Of a stretch of DNA of 57,403 nt, positions 19,125-26,780 are shown in pieces. Position numbers and translations under genes: made by a program. Origin of the DNA: a virus; the IMG/VR virus record IMGVR_UViG_3300030099_008341, positions 1 to 57,403 of that record. One strand, given 5' to 3'. Each line of letters begins with the position of its first letter. The first letter of the stretch is position 1. The notes below the pieces were generated by a model. That model worked only from the letters and a program-made list of their open reading frames with translations, did not search any database and had not been told where the DNA came from.

Positions 19125-19787
19125 GATAGCTTCTACTTCTGCTTTCATATAGTTTACATGATAAGACAAAAATCTATCATCTTTCAAATAATAGATAACA
19201 CATTTTCTACATCTCTTACTAGTCATTCTCTCGTAGAGATAAGCATACATAGATAGCTGCAATCCATATAAATTAAACTCGCAGTTATGTAAATGACTTA
19301 CTGGATCCTTTAATCTTTCGCTAAATGGAGAACTAAATCTGAATCGTTTATTAGTTTTAAAGTCACCTATAGTAAACTCATTTTTATGTTCATAGATAAG
19401 ATCAGCTGTACCAGCCACCTTATATTCCTCATCATATAAAAGATTCTCACATAATACATTTTTAAATGAATCTATAGATCGCTCAGCAGCTTTATCATAT
19501 GATTTACATAACCACCCATAGTTATCTTTAACATCACCAAAGCTAATATAATCTTCTAAGATCTTATGAATATCTGTACCGCGGTTGCAAGCTCGTACCT
19601 TTTCCTTTTCCCACATTTCTAAAACAAGCTCCTGCGATACTCCTTCTCTATCAGCTACTCTTTTAGAATGACCTTCTCTATCAAAAGGTTGTTTGTATTT
19701 GCCAAGTAGAGTAGTTACTGAAATAAACTTTTCTTTTGTATCTTTATGCGTATAAGTATGAGACGCTTCATCAAACTTTATCTTCAC
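19062..19787 (-). CDS. PD-(D/E)XK nuclease superfamily protein (241 aa)
   Basis: The protein looks like a stand-alone RecB/Cas4-type nuclease domain. An N-terminal SVTTLLGKY segment and a core with AGTADLIYEHKNEFTIGDFKTNK supply the D and D-x-K catalytic residues, and a Q-x-x-x-Y-like helix follows (LYGLQLSMYAYLY). A lone CRKC near the C-terminus is too few cysteines to support the Cas4 iron-sulphur cluster. The start codon is GTG, eight bases after a TATAAT. It may act in DNA recombination, repair or host DNA degradation. Confidence 0.78.
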   Translation of the reverse strand: MKIKFDEASHTYTHKDTKEKFISVTTLLGKYKQPFDREGHSKRVADREGVSQELVLEMWEKEKVRACNRGTDIHKILEDYISFGDVKDNYGWLCKSYDKAAERSIDSFKNVLCENLLYDEEYKVAGTADLIYEHKNEFTIGDFKTNKRFRFSSPFSERLKDPVSHLHNCEFNLYGLQLSMYAYLYERMTSKRCRKCVIYYLKDDRFLSYHVNYMKAEVEAILASMQQSGAEVPVNNIEKIA

Positions 19788-19861
19788 TATCTAATATTAT
19801 ATACGGAATAATTATAAATCAATAATAAATTTACAACTCTCTAGAACTACGCAGATTTTAA

Positions 19862-19875
19862 TATAAATATATAAA
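19862..19875 (+). promoter_or_regulatory. late promoter, perfect TATAAATA
   Basis: TATAAATA (19862-19869) and TATAAA precede the ATG at 19876. Confidence 0.6.
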
Positions 19876-20193
19876 ATGGAACCTGAAAAATCCCTGCTAA
19901 AAGAGTTCCTCCAAGGAGGCTGGGTCGTACCTTTGATCGGTGCTGGCGCGATGCTTGCTCGTCTACTATCTGGAGAAAATAATTATACTTGGGGACAACA
20001 ACTTAAAAAGATATTTACTGCTGGTCTTTCAGCAGGTATAGCATGGTTTATACTAGAGCAAACAGAAATCTCGTCTCTTTATAAAGCTGTTACCTACGGT
20101 ATTATTGGTGTTATCTCCCCAGAAGTAATAGCAGGTATTGTTAAACTTGGTAAAAAATTCGCTGATAGTCCCGAAAAAATTCTTAAAAAATGA
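19876..20193 (+). CDS. putative holin (105 aa)
   Basis: The protein has about three hydrophobic segments (GGWVVPLIGAGAMLARLLS, then FTAGLSAGIAWFIL, then TYGIIGVISPEVIAGIV) and a charged C-terminal tail (KKFADSPEKILKK). This topology, size and the GGWVVPLIGA opening resemble LydA-like phage holins, which form the pores that end infection. It overlaps the next small membrane gene by four bases, as lysis genes often do. No endolysin is seen next to it, so the call rests on topology. Confidence 0.6.
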   Translation: MEPEKSLLKEFLQGGWVVPLIGAGAMLARLLSGENNYTWGQQLKKIFTAGLSAGIAWFILEQTEISSLYKAVTYGIIGVISPEVIAGIVKLGKKFADSPEKILKK

Positions 20194-20429
20194 AACCAAG
20201 GTATCTAGTATATATTCTATCTGCTATAATCTTAACTTTTGTTATAAGAGGCTATACTTGCGCGGAAGAATTAAAGCTTTCGTTAGAGGCTATTCAAGTC
20301 AGTGGAAATAAAGCTACAGACTTCAATAGCCTTTGCACAACGGTTGATGGATTTAAGAAACATTTACTATTCTCTGGAATTTTTGCAATAGTTATTGCTA
20401 TTTGTTGCAGGCTAAAAGCGCCGAAGTAA
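20190..20429 (+). CDS. small membrane protein, possible lysis accessory (79 aa)
   Basis: The product has an N-terminal membrane anchor or signal (MKPRYLVYILSAIILTFVI), a soluble loop of about 35 residues with two Cys, and a C-terminal membrane segment (LLFSGIFAIVIAICC). It starts within the stop of the holin-like gene (ATGA). A role with the holin is inferred from the overlap only. No family is recognised. Confidence 0.55.
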   Translation: MKPRYLVYILSAIILTFVIRGYTCAEELKLSLEAIQVSGNKATDFNSLCTTVDGFKKHLLFSGIFAIVIAICCRLKAPK

Positions 20430-20441
20430 ATAAATATACAT
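20430..20441 (+). promoter_or_regulatory. late-type promoter (TAAATA + 5 nt + ATG)
   Basis: AATAAATA ending at 20436 and TACAT precede the ATG at 20442. Confidence 0.55.
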
Positions 20442-22847
20442 ATGGGTAAAAAGATTACTGAGCTCAATGAAGGCGTTATACCATATACCGGAACCGAAGA
20501 GGTAGCATTAGTCGACGACGCACAAACTCGACGCGCTTCTCTGAGCTCAATTACAAATTATCTTTCAGGTGCAACTTACCAAACAGCAGCAGGTCAGCCA
20601 ATCGATAGACCTATAGCCTCTCCACTGGGTAATAATTTCTTTCAAAAAACTCAATCAACAGTAGGAGACTTAAGTGCTACAGGAAGATTGTTTATTGGTG
20701 AGAGTATTGTAAGTAGTGGTACTCTAGCCTCTGTTGTTGGTGGAACTGGTAACAGCGCAACAGGTGGTTGTTCTGTTGTCGGCGGTCAACAGAACTCAGC
20801 TACTCAAGCTAATACTAATATTGGAGGAGGTCGATCAAACTTTGCATGTGGTGCATGCTCGACTGTAGGTGGTGGATTTAGTAACAAGGCCGGGTCTGGT
20901 GGCTGTGCAACTGTCGGTGGTGGTCAAGCTAATGATGCGTCTGGCGCCAGTGCGAGTATTTTAGGCGGTAGGCTAAATTGCGCTAGTGGTGTTTGTTCTA
21001 CAGTAGGAGGAGGGTTTAAGAATAGTTCTAGTGGCTCTCAAGATGTTGTAGCGGGTGGTTTTTATAATATAGCTAATGGCAACCAAGCTTTTGTAGGTGG
21101 GGGTAAGAATAATCAAGCAAACGCGGACTTTTCTACAGCTGTAGGTGGTCTTAGTTCATGCGCAAGATCAGATTATGCTTTTGTTGGTGGTGGTTTTGAT
21201 AACTGCGCTAGTCAACAATATGCAGCTGTTGTCAGTGGAGGTGCAAATACTGCATCAGGTTTAAGTTCATTTATTGGTGGTGGTGAATGCAATACAGCTT
21301 CAGGTAACTGTGGTTCAGTTGTTGTTGGAGGTATGAAGAGTAGTGCGACTGGCTTAAGTTCATTCATTGGAGGGGGTCAGTGTAATACAGCTGGCTCTGA
21401 AGGTAGTGCTGTAGTTGGAGGACATACTAATTCGGTAGGATCTACACTCGGTTTTATCGGCGGTGGTGTTGGTAATAATGTTAATGGAGCTAAGAGCGTT
21501 ATTACTGGTGGGCAATCAAATTCCATTTGTGGGCGCCATTCTACTATTGGTGGAGGTTGTAGTAATATTGCTTCTGATTGCGGATGCTTTTCTACTGTTG
21601 CAGGAGGAAGTAATAATAGAGCTGCGAATATTGGATTCGTTGGAGGAGGGGAATGCAATATTGGGGCTAGTACTTGTTGTTATGATACAGTTGTTGGTGG
21701 TTTAAGAAACTGTGCATGCGGTGGTAAATCTTTTGTAGGTGGTGGTGAGGGTAATAGCTCCTCTGGAACGTGTAGCATTATTGTAGGAGGTGGCTTTAAT
21801 ACTGTGACAAGCACTAATGGCAGTATAGGGGGTGGTGACGGCAATAAAGTTACAGGTGATGCTGGAACTGTTGCAGGTGGTAAACATAATCACATTACAG
21901 CGTCGTGTGTATTTATCGGTGGTGGTTTTGCTCTTTCAGCAGCAGATCTTTTTTCAACAATTGTTGGTGGTAATAAAAATAATGTACCTGCAACAGGAGG
22001 TGGTGCTCGAGCAAGCTTTATAGGCGGAGGGGAAGAAAATGTTGTTACATGTGGTAGGCAAGCAGTGATTGTAGGTGGTAGTAAAAATACTACTACTGGT
22101 GACGCTAAAAATGGAGTGGTAGTTGGTGGTTTTTCGAATGTAGTTGGAACAAGTGCTTTTGCAGGCGGCGGTACTAATAACTCTGCATGTGGATCAACTA
22201 GTGTAGTTGTTGGTGGTAGGAATAATAGAGCTCATGGATGTTTTTCAAACATTGTAGGAGGTTGCAATAACGTAGCGCGTAATTGTTACTCTACAGTTGT
22301 AGGTGGTCAGTCTTTATCTGCAGCAGGAAATTGTGCATTTATAGGTGGAGGTACTGCTAACTGTACTACGACAGATCAAGCTGCACTCGTTGGTGGTTTT
22401 TGTAATGCTATTTTAAAAGGAGGCTGTCTGAGTATAATAGGTGGTGGTAGTAATCACACCACATGTGCAAAAAATAGCGTTGTTATTGGTGGAGATGCAA
22501 ATCAGTTAAACTCCTGTGGATGCTTTTCATCTATAGCTGGTGGTCAGCGAAGTTGCATATGTACTAATTTTAGTTTTATTGGCGGTGGGCTTTGTAATAC
22601 TATTGGTGGCGTTGGTACCGCATCATCTCCACGACCAGGTGGTGGATCCGGAGCGAGCCGAGCATGTTTTTGTCATTCTTCAATATTAGGTTCTGATATT
22701 GTTGCAGTTTCTGGTCATATGCTTCATACTAATAGACTCTTTCTTAGTGCTGATTGCTCTGGTTGTGGTATACCAACAAGTGATCCAAAAGTTGCGGGTG
22801 TTGTCTGGCGTTCCGGAACTGACTTAAAGATCTCTGTTGGACCATAA
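20442..22847 (+). CDS. tail fibre with about 40 YadA-head-like repeats, Cys-rich (801 aa)
   Basis: The N-terminal 90 residues (KITELNEGVIPYTGTEEVAL) look like a phage fibre attachment domain. From about 95 to 745 the protein is an array of about 41 units with the core (V/I)GGG-x-x-N, spaced 13-20 residues. Many are in alternating FIGGG and VVGG types, the pattern of YadA/Hep_Hag trimeric beta-roll heads. The C-terminus (LFLSADCSGCGIPTSDPKVAG) resembles fibre tips. Cysteines occur in most repeats, which is unusual for phage fibres and may mark disulphide or metal cross-links. It is probably the host-binding fibre or a fibre shaft. Confidence 0.8.
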   Translation: MGKKITELNEGVIPYTGTEEVALVDDAQTRRASLSSITNYLSGATYQTAAGQPIDRPIASPLGNNFFQKTQSTVGDLSATGRLFIGESIVSSGTLASVVGGTGNSATGGCSVVGGQQNSATQANTNIGGGRSNFACGACSTVGGGFSNKAGSGGCATVGGGQANDASGASASILGGRLNCASGVCSTVGGGFKNSSSGSQDVVAGGFYNIANGNQAFVGGGKNNQANADFSTAVGGLSSCARSDYAFVGGGFDNCASQQYAAVVSGGANTASGLSSFIGGGECNTASGNCGSVVVGGMKSSATGLSSFIGGGQCNTAGSEGSAVVGGHTNSVGSTLGFIGGGVGNNVNGAKSVITGGQSNSICGRHSTIGGGCSNIASDCGCFSTVAGGSNNRAANIGFVGGGECNIGASTCCYDTVVGGLRNCACGGKSFVGGGEGNSSSGTCSIIVGGGFNTVTSTNGSIGGGDGNKVTGDAGTVAGGKHNHITASCVFIGGGFALSAADLFSTIVGGNKNNVPATGGGARASFIGGGEENVVTCGRQAVIVGGSKNTTTGDAKNGVVVGGFSNVVGTSAFAGGGTNNSACGSTSVVVGGRNNRAHGCFSNIVGGCNNVARNCYSTVVGGQSLSAAGNCAFIGGGTANCTTTDQAALVGGFCNAILKGGCLSIIGGGSNHTTCAKNSVVIGGDANQLNSCGCFSSIAGGQRSCICTNFSFIGGGLCNTIGGVGTASSPRPGGGSGASRACFCHSSILGSDIVAVSGHMLHTNRLFLSADCSGCGIPTSDPKVAGVVWRSGTDLKISVGP

Positions 22848-22887
22848 TAAGTATTGATCTTTTTTTACAAGGTCATATATATAACGT

Positions 22888-23784
22888 ATGGCTACTACTG
22901 TATTTCACATTGAAGGAGGCATTGGAAAAAATGTTGCCGCAACTGCTGTAACGCATGCGTATAAAAAAGCAAATCCAAAGCGTAAGATTATTGTTGTTTC
23001 GGCTTGGCCTGAAGTATGGGTTAAAAATAAAGATATTGCTAGATTTTATAGAATAGGAAATACACCATATTTTTATCAAGATGTTATCAAAGGTAAAGAT
23101 GTAAAAGTATTCGCTCAAGACCCATATAAGCAGACAAACCATATTACAAAAAAGACACACTTAATTGACACATGGTGTGATATGGTTGGTATAAAATATA
23201 ATAGTGAAGAACTTGTCCTTAATTTTAATTTTAGAGAAATAGAAGAAGCACGAGCATATATGAGTCAGTTTGCTGTTGATCAAAAACCTTTACTAGTATT
23301 CCAACCATTTGGAGGACCTGGCCCTGATCATCAACAGCATCCTTACTCTTGGACAAGAGATATGCACCCTGCTCAAGCACAAGAAGTGGTTGATGGGTTA
23401 GCAGAAAAATATAACATTGTTCATATATGTTATGAATTTCACCCTAAGTTAAATAACTGTCATAGATTTGACAAAACGATTGGTAAAAAGCCATTATTTG
23501 CAATGATTGCTCATGCTGAAAAACGAATCTTTGTTGATTCTTCTTTACAACATGCAGCTGCAGCTCTTAAACTACCTTCCGTGGTGTGCTGGGTTAATAC
23601 ACAACCAAAAGTTTTTGGGTATGATATTCATACAAATATCCTTACAAAGGTTGCTAAAGATAACGGTACGGTTGATTCTTATTTTTACGATTATGATTTC
23701 GGAGGAACAATACATCAATGCCCGTATGATAGTTTAGATGAACTACATGATGTTCAAACTATTATTAAAGCAGTTGAAGCTTAA
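22888..23784 (+). CDS. glycosyltransferase family 9-like protein (298 aa)
   Basis: The sequence resembles the GT-B ADP-heptose:LPS heptosyltransferases. The N-terminus (VFHIEGGIGKNVAATAVTHA) has the loop that holds the acceptor side, and KRIFVDSSLQHAAAALKLPSVVCW is the characteristic donor-binding segment. It is shorter than typical family members (about 340 residues). It follows the fibre gene and, with the sugar-nucleotide operon, may modify a glycan on the host surface or on the virion; the target is unknown. Confidence 0.65.
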   Translation: MATTVFHIEGGIGKNVAATAVTHAYKKANPKRKIIVVSAWPEVWVKNKDIARFYRIGNTPYFYQDVIKGKDVKVFAQDPYKQTNHITKKTHLIDTWCDMVGIKYNSEELVLNFNFREIEEARAYMSQFAVDQKPLLVFQPFGGPGPDHQQHPYSWTRDMHPAQAQEVVDGLAEKYNIVHICYEFHPKLNNCHRFDKTIGKKPLFAMIAHAEKRIFVDSSLQHAAAALKLPSVVCWVNTQPKVFGYDIHTNILTKVAKDNGTVDSYFYDYDFGGTIHQCPYDSLDELHDVQTIIKAVEA

Positions 23785-24602
23785 TAATACGACCCGTAAA
23801 TATCAGTATCGTTAACATCCATATCAGTAACTTGAGTTTTTGATACTTCATTTATATCATAAGGATCATGCACATTAGGATACGTCTTATCTTCTGATGC
23901 TGATTGACTAAAGAAGGTTGTAGATAGTATACCACTCTTTGTACTATCATAAATTTGTTCATTAACAGGCTCACTAGATAAGCCTGACTCAAATGAGTAG
24001 TTAAACCTCTTACCACGAAGTCTATAAACGTAGTGACCAAGTATAGGGTTTAAAGTAGATAAGTCTTGATCCATTCTTTCTGTTACTTGAAACATAACAG
24101 AACCTCTTTGATTAGGTCGATCGCAACCTAACACTTTAAGATCAATTACATCACCTGCTTTTGGTTCTATTGCTTGTGCTACAGCTGAATAATCAAAATA
24201 GGCTGAAGCTGTAGATTGAAAACTACTTATATGTACAAAGGCAGTAAATTCATCATCTGGATCAAAACCAAATCTAGAAAGATTTACTGCATCATCAGAT
24301 AATTCAACATACATTTGCATACCTGATAGAGGTCCTTGATATTGCCTTCTGTTGGTTTCATTACCAAAATCTTCTCCATAAAGTAAATCAGCTGCAGATA
24401 GATTAAAAGTATTAATATAATAATCAACTGGTATACCAAAATTATTAATTAAGTCATTATATGCTTGATCAAAAATTAACTGCTCTGCTTGTAAATTAAA
24501 TGGATTAACAAGCTGACCACATGAAGGTATTGCAGTCGCTGCTAAAACTTCCTCTGGGAGGCAGTTTAATCTATTTTGATTACATGGAGGGGTTGATGGC
24601 AT
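23781..24602 (-). CDS. putative neck protein, gp14-like (273 aa)
   Basis: The segment YYINTFNLSAADLLYGEDFG, followed by GMQMYVELSDDAV, SRFGFDPDDEF and TAFVHISSF, matches the LYGED neck protein (gp14) pattern of T4-like phages. That protein joins the head portal to the tail. The N-terminal 25 residues are Cys/Pro-rich. It lies on the minus strand opposite the late tail cluster, downstream of a nucleotidyltransferase-like gene by a one-base gap. The assignment rests on the motif order and should be tested by profile search. Confidence 0.6.
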   Translation of the reverse strand: MPSTPPCNQNRLNCLPEEVLAATAIPSCGQLVNPFNLQAEQLIFDQAYNDLINNFGIPVDYYINTFNLSAADLLYGEDFGNETNRRQYQGPLSGMQMYVELSDDAVNLSRFGFDPDDEFTAFVHISSFQSTASAYFDYSAVAQAIEPKAGDVIDLKVLGCDRPNQRGSVMFQVTERMDQDLSTLNPILGHYVYRLRGKRFNYSFESGLSSEPVNEQIYDSTKSGILSTTFFSQSASEDKTYPNVHDPYDINEVSKTQVTDMDVNDTDIYGSYY

Positions 24603-24603
24603 T

Positions 24604-25638
24604 TTACTTTTTTCTTAACATTCCACAAGGTGAACCTTCGTTATCTTCAAACATTTGTACTTCTACACCTGAGTTTCCTAAGCTATTAGTTACACCAGGT
24701 TTGTAATCTACTTCATATGCTGCTAGAGTATCTAATAAAGGTCTACCCATAAGTTGTATTTGGTGAGCTGACCCATTAACAATATTATCTACATGTGGAC
24801 ATTTATGTTTATACTTTTTTGGTAAAGTGTTTAAGTTCTTTTTTGTTATTCCTACCCTGTTAATATTTTTACCACTACGCATATGAGGATTCATAATTGA
24901 GTTACCTTGAAAATATTCAAAAAATGTCATAAATTTTTCTGAATAAATTTTATCATAAGATGTAGAAATTATATCTATTAGATCACCAATAGCTTCGGTA
25001 TTACGAAGCACTTTAAAAGCTAAATTTTCAACACTGAATTCCCCTTCACGCGCTAGCCCACGCTTGCGCATTTTAGATATTTTTTCTTTTAACTTTTTTG
25101 CCCTCTCATGTAGCTTTCTAGCTTCTTCACTATCTGCTTTTGATATTTTATCTTTTAAAATATCTATATCTGTCTCAATAGCTTTAGCTTTTTTAAATAC
25201 ATCTTTTGTATCTATTGAAGGCGGGTCATAAGATGGTACAGTTATCCACTTATCATCTTTCAAAGAATATAAACCAGAAGCAATATGAGGTTCATCTTTG
25301 TCTTGCATATACATTTCAACATCATGATCTCTAAGATTTACATTATGTCTAAGATTCCATACAAAGCGCGGTCCATCTAAAGACTTTTTAACTAAATCTT
25401 CATCTTCATTAATATCTTTAAAATCGATAAGCACATGTACATCTAAATCAGAATATTCATTATAGTTATAATTACTATTACTACCTGTTAAAGTTATATC
25501 ATGTATTTCAACATCTTGTAAGTCTAAGCTATCAATAAAATCATCAGTAATTGATAAAAGCTTTTTCCTAATGTCAGGATTAAATTTATTATCTTCTGAC
25601 CAAAATTTTTGATTAAGAGTATTATTATAAAACCTCAC
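24604..25638 (-). CDS. Pol beta-type nucleotidyltransferase domain protein, GTG start (344 aa)
   Basis: The N-terminal domain carries TGSNSNYNYNEYSDLDVHVL, the GS...DxD signature of nucleotidyltransferases (G52, S53, D64, D66). A basic coiled coil follows (about 140-190), and the C-terminal 100 residues are of unknown type. The GTG at 25638 is selected because a late promoter lies exactly five bases upstream. It sits next to the neck gene on the minus strand. The substrate (RNA, protein or small molecule) cannot be read from the sequence. Confidence 0.75.
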   Translation of the reverse strand: MRFYNNTLNQKFWSEDNKFNPDIRKKLLSITDDFIDSLDLQDVEIHDITLTGSNSNYNYNEYSDLDVHVLIDFKDINEDEDLVKKSLDGPRFVWNLRHNVNLRDHDVEMYMQDKDEPHIASGLYSLKDDKWITVPSYDPPSIDTKDVFKKAKAIETDIDILKDKISKADSEEARKLHERAKKLKEKISKMRKRGLAREGEFSVENLAFKVLRNTEAIGDLIDIISTSYDKIYSEKFMTFFEYFQGNSIMNPHMRSGKNINRVGITKKNLNTLPKKYKHKCPHVDNIVNGSAHQIQLMGRPLLDTLAAYEVDYKPGVTNSLGNSGVEVQMFEDNEGSPCGMLRKK

Positions 25639-25649
25639 AATTATATTTA
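25639..25649 (-). promoter_or_regulatory. late-type promoter (TAAATA + 5 nt + GTG)
   Basis: TAAATA (25644-25649) and TAATT precede the GTG at 25638. Confidence 0.55.
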
Positions 25650-25650
25650 T

Positions 25651-25688
25651 TAAAAAAGCCCGAAGAGGGGTACTCAACGGGCTTTTTA
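25651..25688. terminator. intrinsic terminator
   Basis: AAAAAAGCCCG, a 16-base loop and CGGGCTTTTT form a rho-independent hairpin with A- and T-runs on both flanks. It ends the transcript of the EF-hand gene (25714-26748) just before the next minus-strand promoter. Confidence 0.8.
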
Positions 25689-25713
25689 TTGTATTTAATT
25701 TTTGAGCGACTTA

Positions 25714-26748
25714 CTATTCGAAGGCGTTTTTACCTACTGCTAAGGTACCAACTTTATTCTTTCCACCTTTACCATCATTTACAGTATGGTTTAAAGTAGA
25801 GCCGGCATCCATACCATAACCTCCACCGTCTGTTTGCTTAGCACCACCAGCAGGCTTCAAGTTACTAACTTTATTTTTTCCTCCGTGGCCCATATCTACA
25901 GTATGATTTAATGTTGAACCAGCATCCATACCATATCCACCTCCGTCTTTCATGGCTGCTTCTTCATCTTCTTCAAACTGACTATCGGTTACTTCTTCAA
26001 CATCAACGTCAATATCAACATCAGTTTCTTGCTGTGCGATAGCAGTTTGAAGTAGGTTAGCCATCTCTTGTGCTAATTTACCAGGAATGGAAACTGTAAT
26101 CTCATCTGGAACATCATCAACTTCAACATCAACATCAGTTTCAATTCCTAAAGCTTCGAGTTCAGTTACATCTTCAGCATCTTCGCCAAAGCTTTCACTT
26201 ACCATTACTTTATTATAAAGTTTATCAAATACGGATTTGCTCATAAAATTATTTAGGCCAGAGCGTGCAATTTTCTCGTGTTCTTCCAAAAATTCTTCAT
26301 CTTCTTCCTTAGAATCCTTACTCATAGACTTTTCAATAGCTTTTCCTCTCTTCTTTTCATACTCTGAAAGCTTACCATCTTTATTAAGATCTGCTTTTTT
26401 CTTATTTTTAACACTATCTTCTTCGTCCTCTTCAGGTCCAACTGCTCCTGTATATGGTACTTGTGCATATTCCGGACCTGTTGGTTTAGGCTCTTGACAA
26501 TCTACTGGATCATTACCATCGCCGTATGTATAGCCTTTTATATTATAGATATTATCCTTTTTATCTTTTTCAGACATTTTAGTAATATCAATTAACGGCT
26601 CTCTAAATCCTCCTTTCTCTAATGGACCACCGGCTTCAAGAGGCGCAGCACCAACTTGACCCTCAGGTACGTTTTCATTTACAACAACTTTACTGAAGAC
26701 ATCTTTATATGCTTCACCTAATGATACCCAGTCTTTCTTTTTTGACAT
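25714..26748 (-). CDS. EF-hand and tandem-repeat structural protein (344 aa)
   Basis: A canonical EF-hand loop DLNKDGKLSEYE lies at residues 120-131, within a charged linker. The middle is very acidic (DVDVEVDDVPDEITV, DVDIDVDVEEVTD). The C-terminus has two direct repeats of GGGYGMDAGSTLNHTV followed by GGKNKV, separated by about 37 residues. Acidic, low-complexity composition is typical of prohead core or scaffold proteins, and EF-hand loops of this kind occur in phage structural proteins. It lies next to the terminase, divergently transcribed. A function is not assigned. Confidence 0.65.
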   Translation of the reverse strand: MSKKKDWVSLGEAYKDVFSKVVVNENVPEGQVGAAPLEAGGPLEKGGFREPLIDITKMSEKDKKDNIYNIKGYTYGDGNDPVDCQEPKPTGPEYAQVPYTGAVGPEEDEEDSVKNKKKADLNKDGKLSEYEKKRGKAIEKSMSKDSKEEDEEFLEEHEKIARSGLNNFMSKSVFDKLYNKVMVSESFGEDAEDVTELEALGIETDVDVEVDDVPDEITVSIPGKLAQEMANLLQTAIAQQETDVDIDVDVEEVTDSQFEEDEEAAMKDGGGYGMDAGSTLNHTVDMGHGGKNKVSNLKPAGGAKQTDGGGYGMDAGSTLNHTVNDGKGGKNKVGTLAVGKNAFE

Positions 26749-26759
26749 GTAATTATTTA
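26749..26759 (-). promoter_or_regulatory. late-type promoter (ATAAATA + 5 nt + ATG)
   Basis: TAAATA (26754-26759) and ATTAC precede the ATG at 26748. It is back to back with the terminase promoter. Confidence 0.55.
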
Positions 26760-26769
26760 TGCTAGCTAC

Positions 26770-26780
26770 TAAATATTTCT
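26770..26780 (+). promoter_or_regulatory. late-type promoter (TAAATA + 5 nt + GTG)
   Basis: TAAATA (26770-26775) and TTTCT precede the GTG at 26781. Confidence 0.55.

Noticed and set aside
21377-21658. Antisense and shifted frames inside the fibre gene (also near 21463, 21702 and 21832)
   Set aside because: They arise from the Gly-rich repeats read in other frames and lack start signals.
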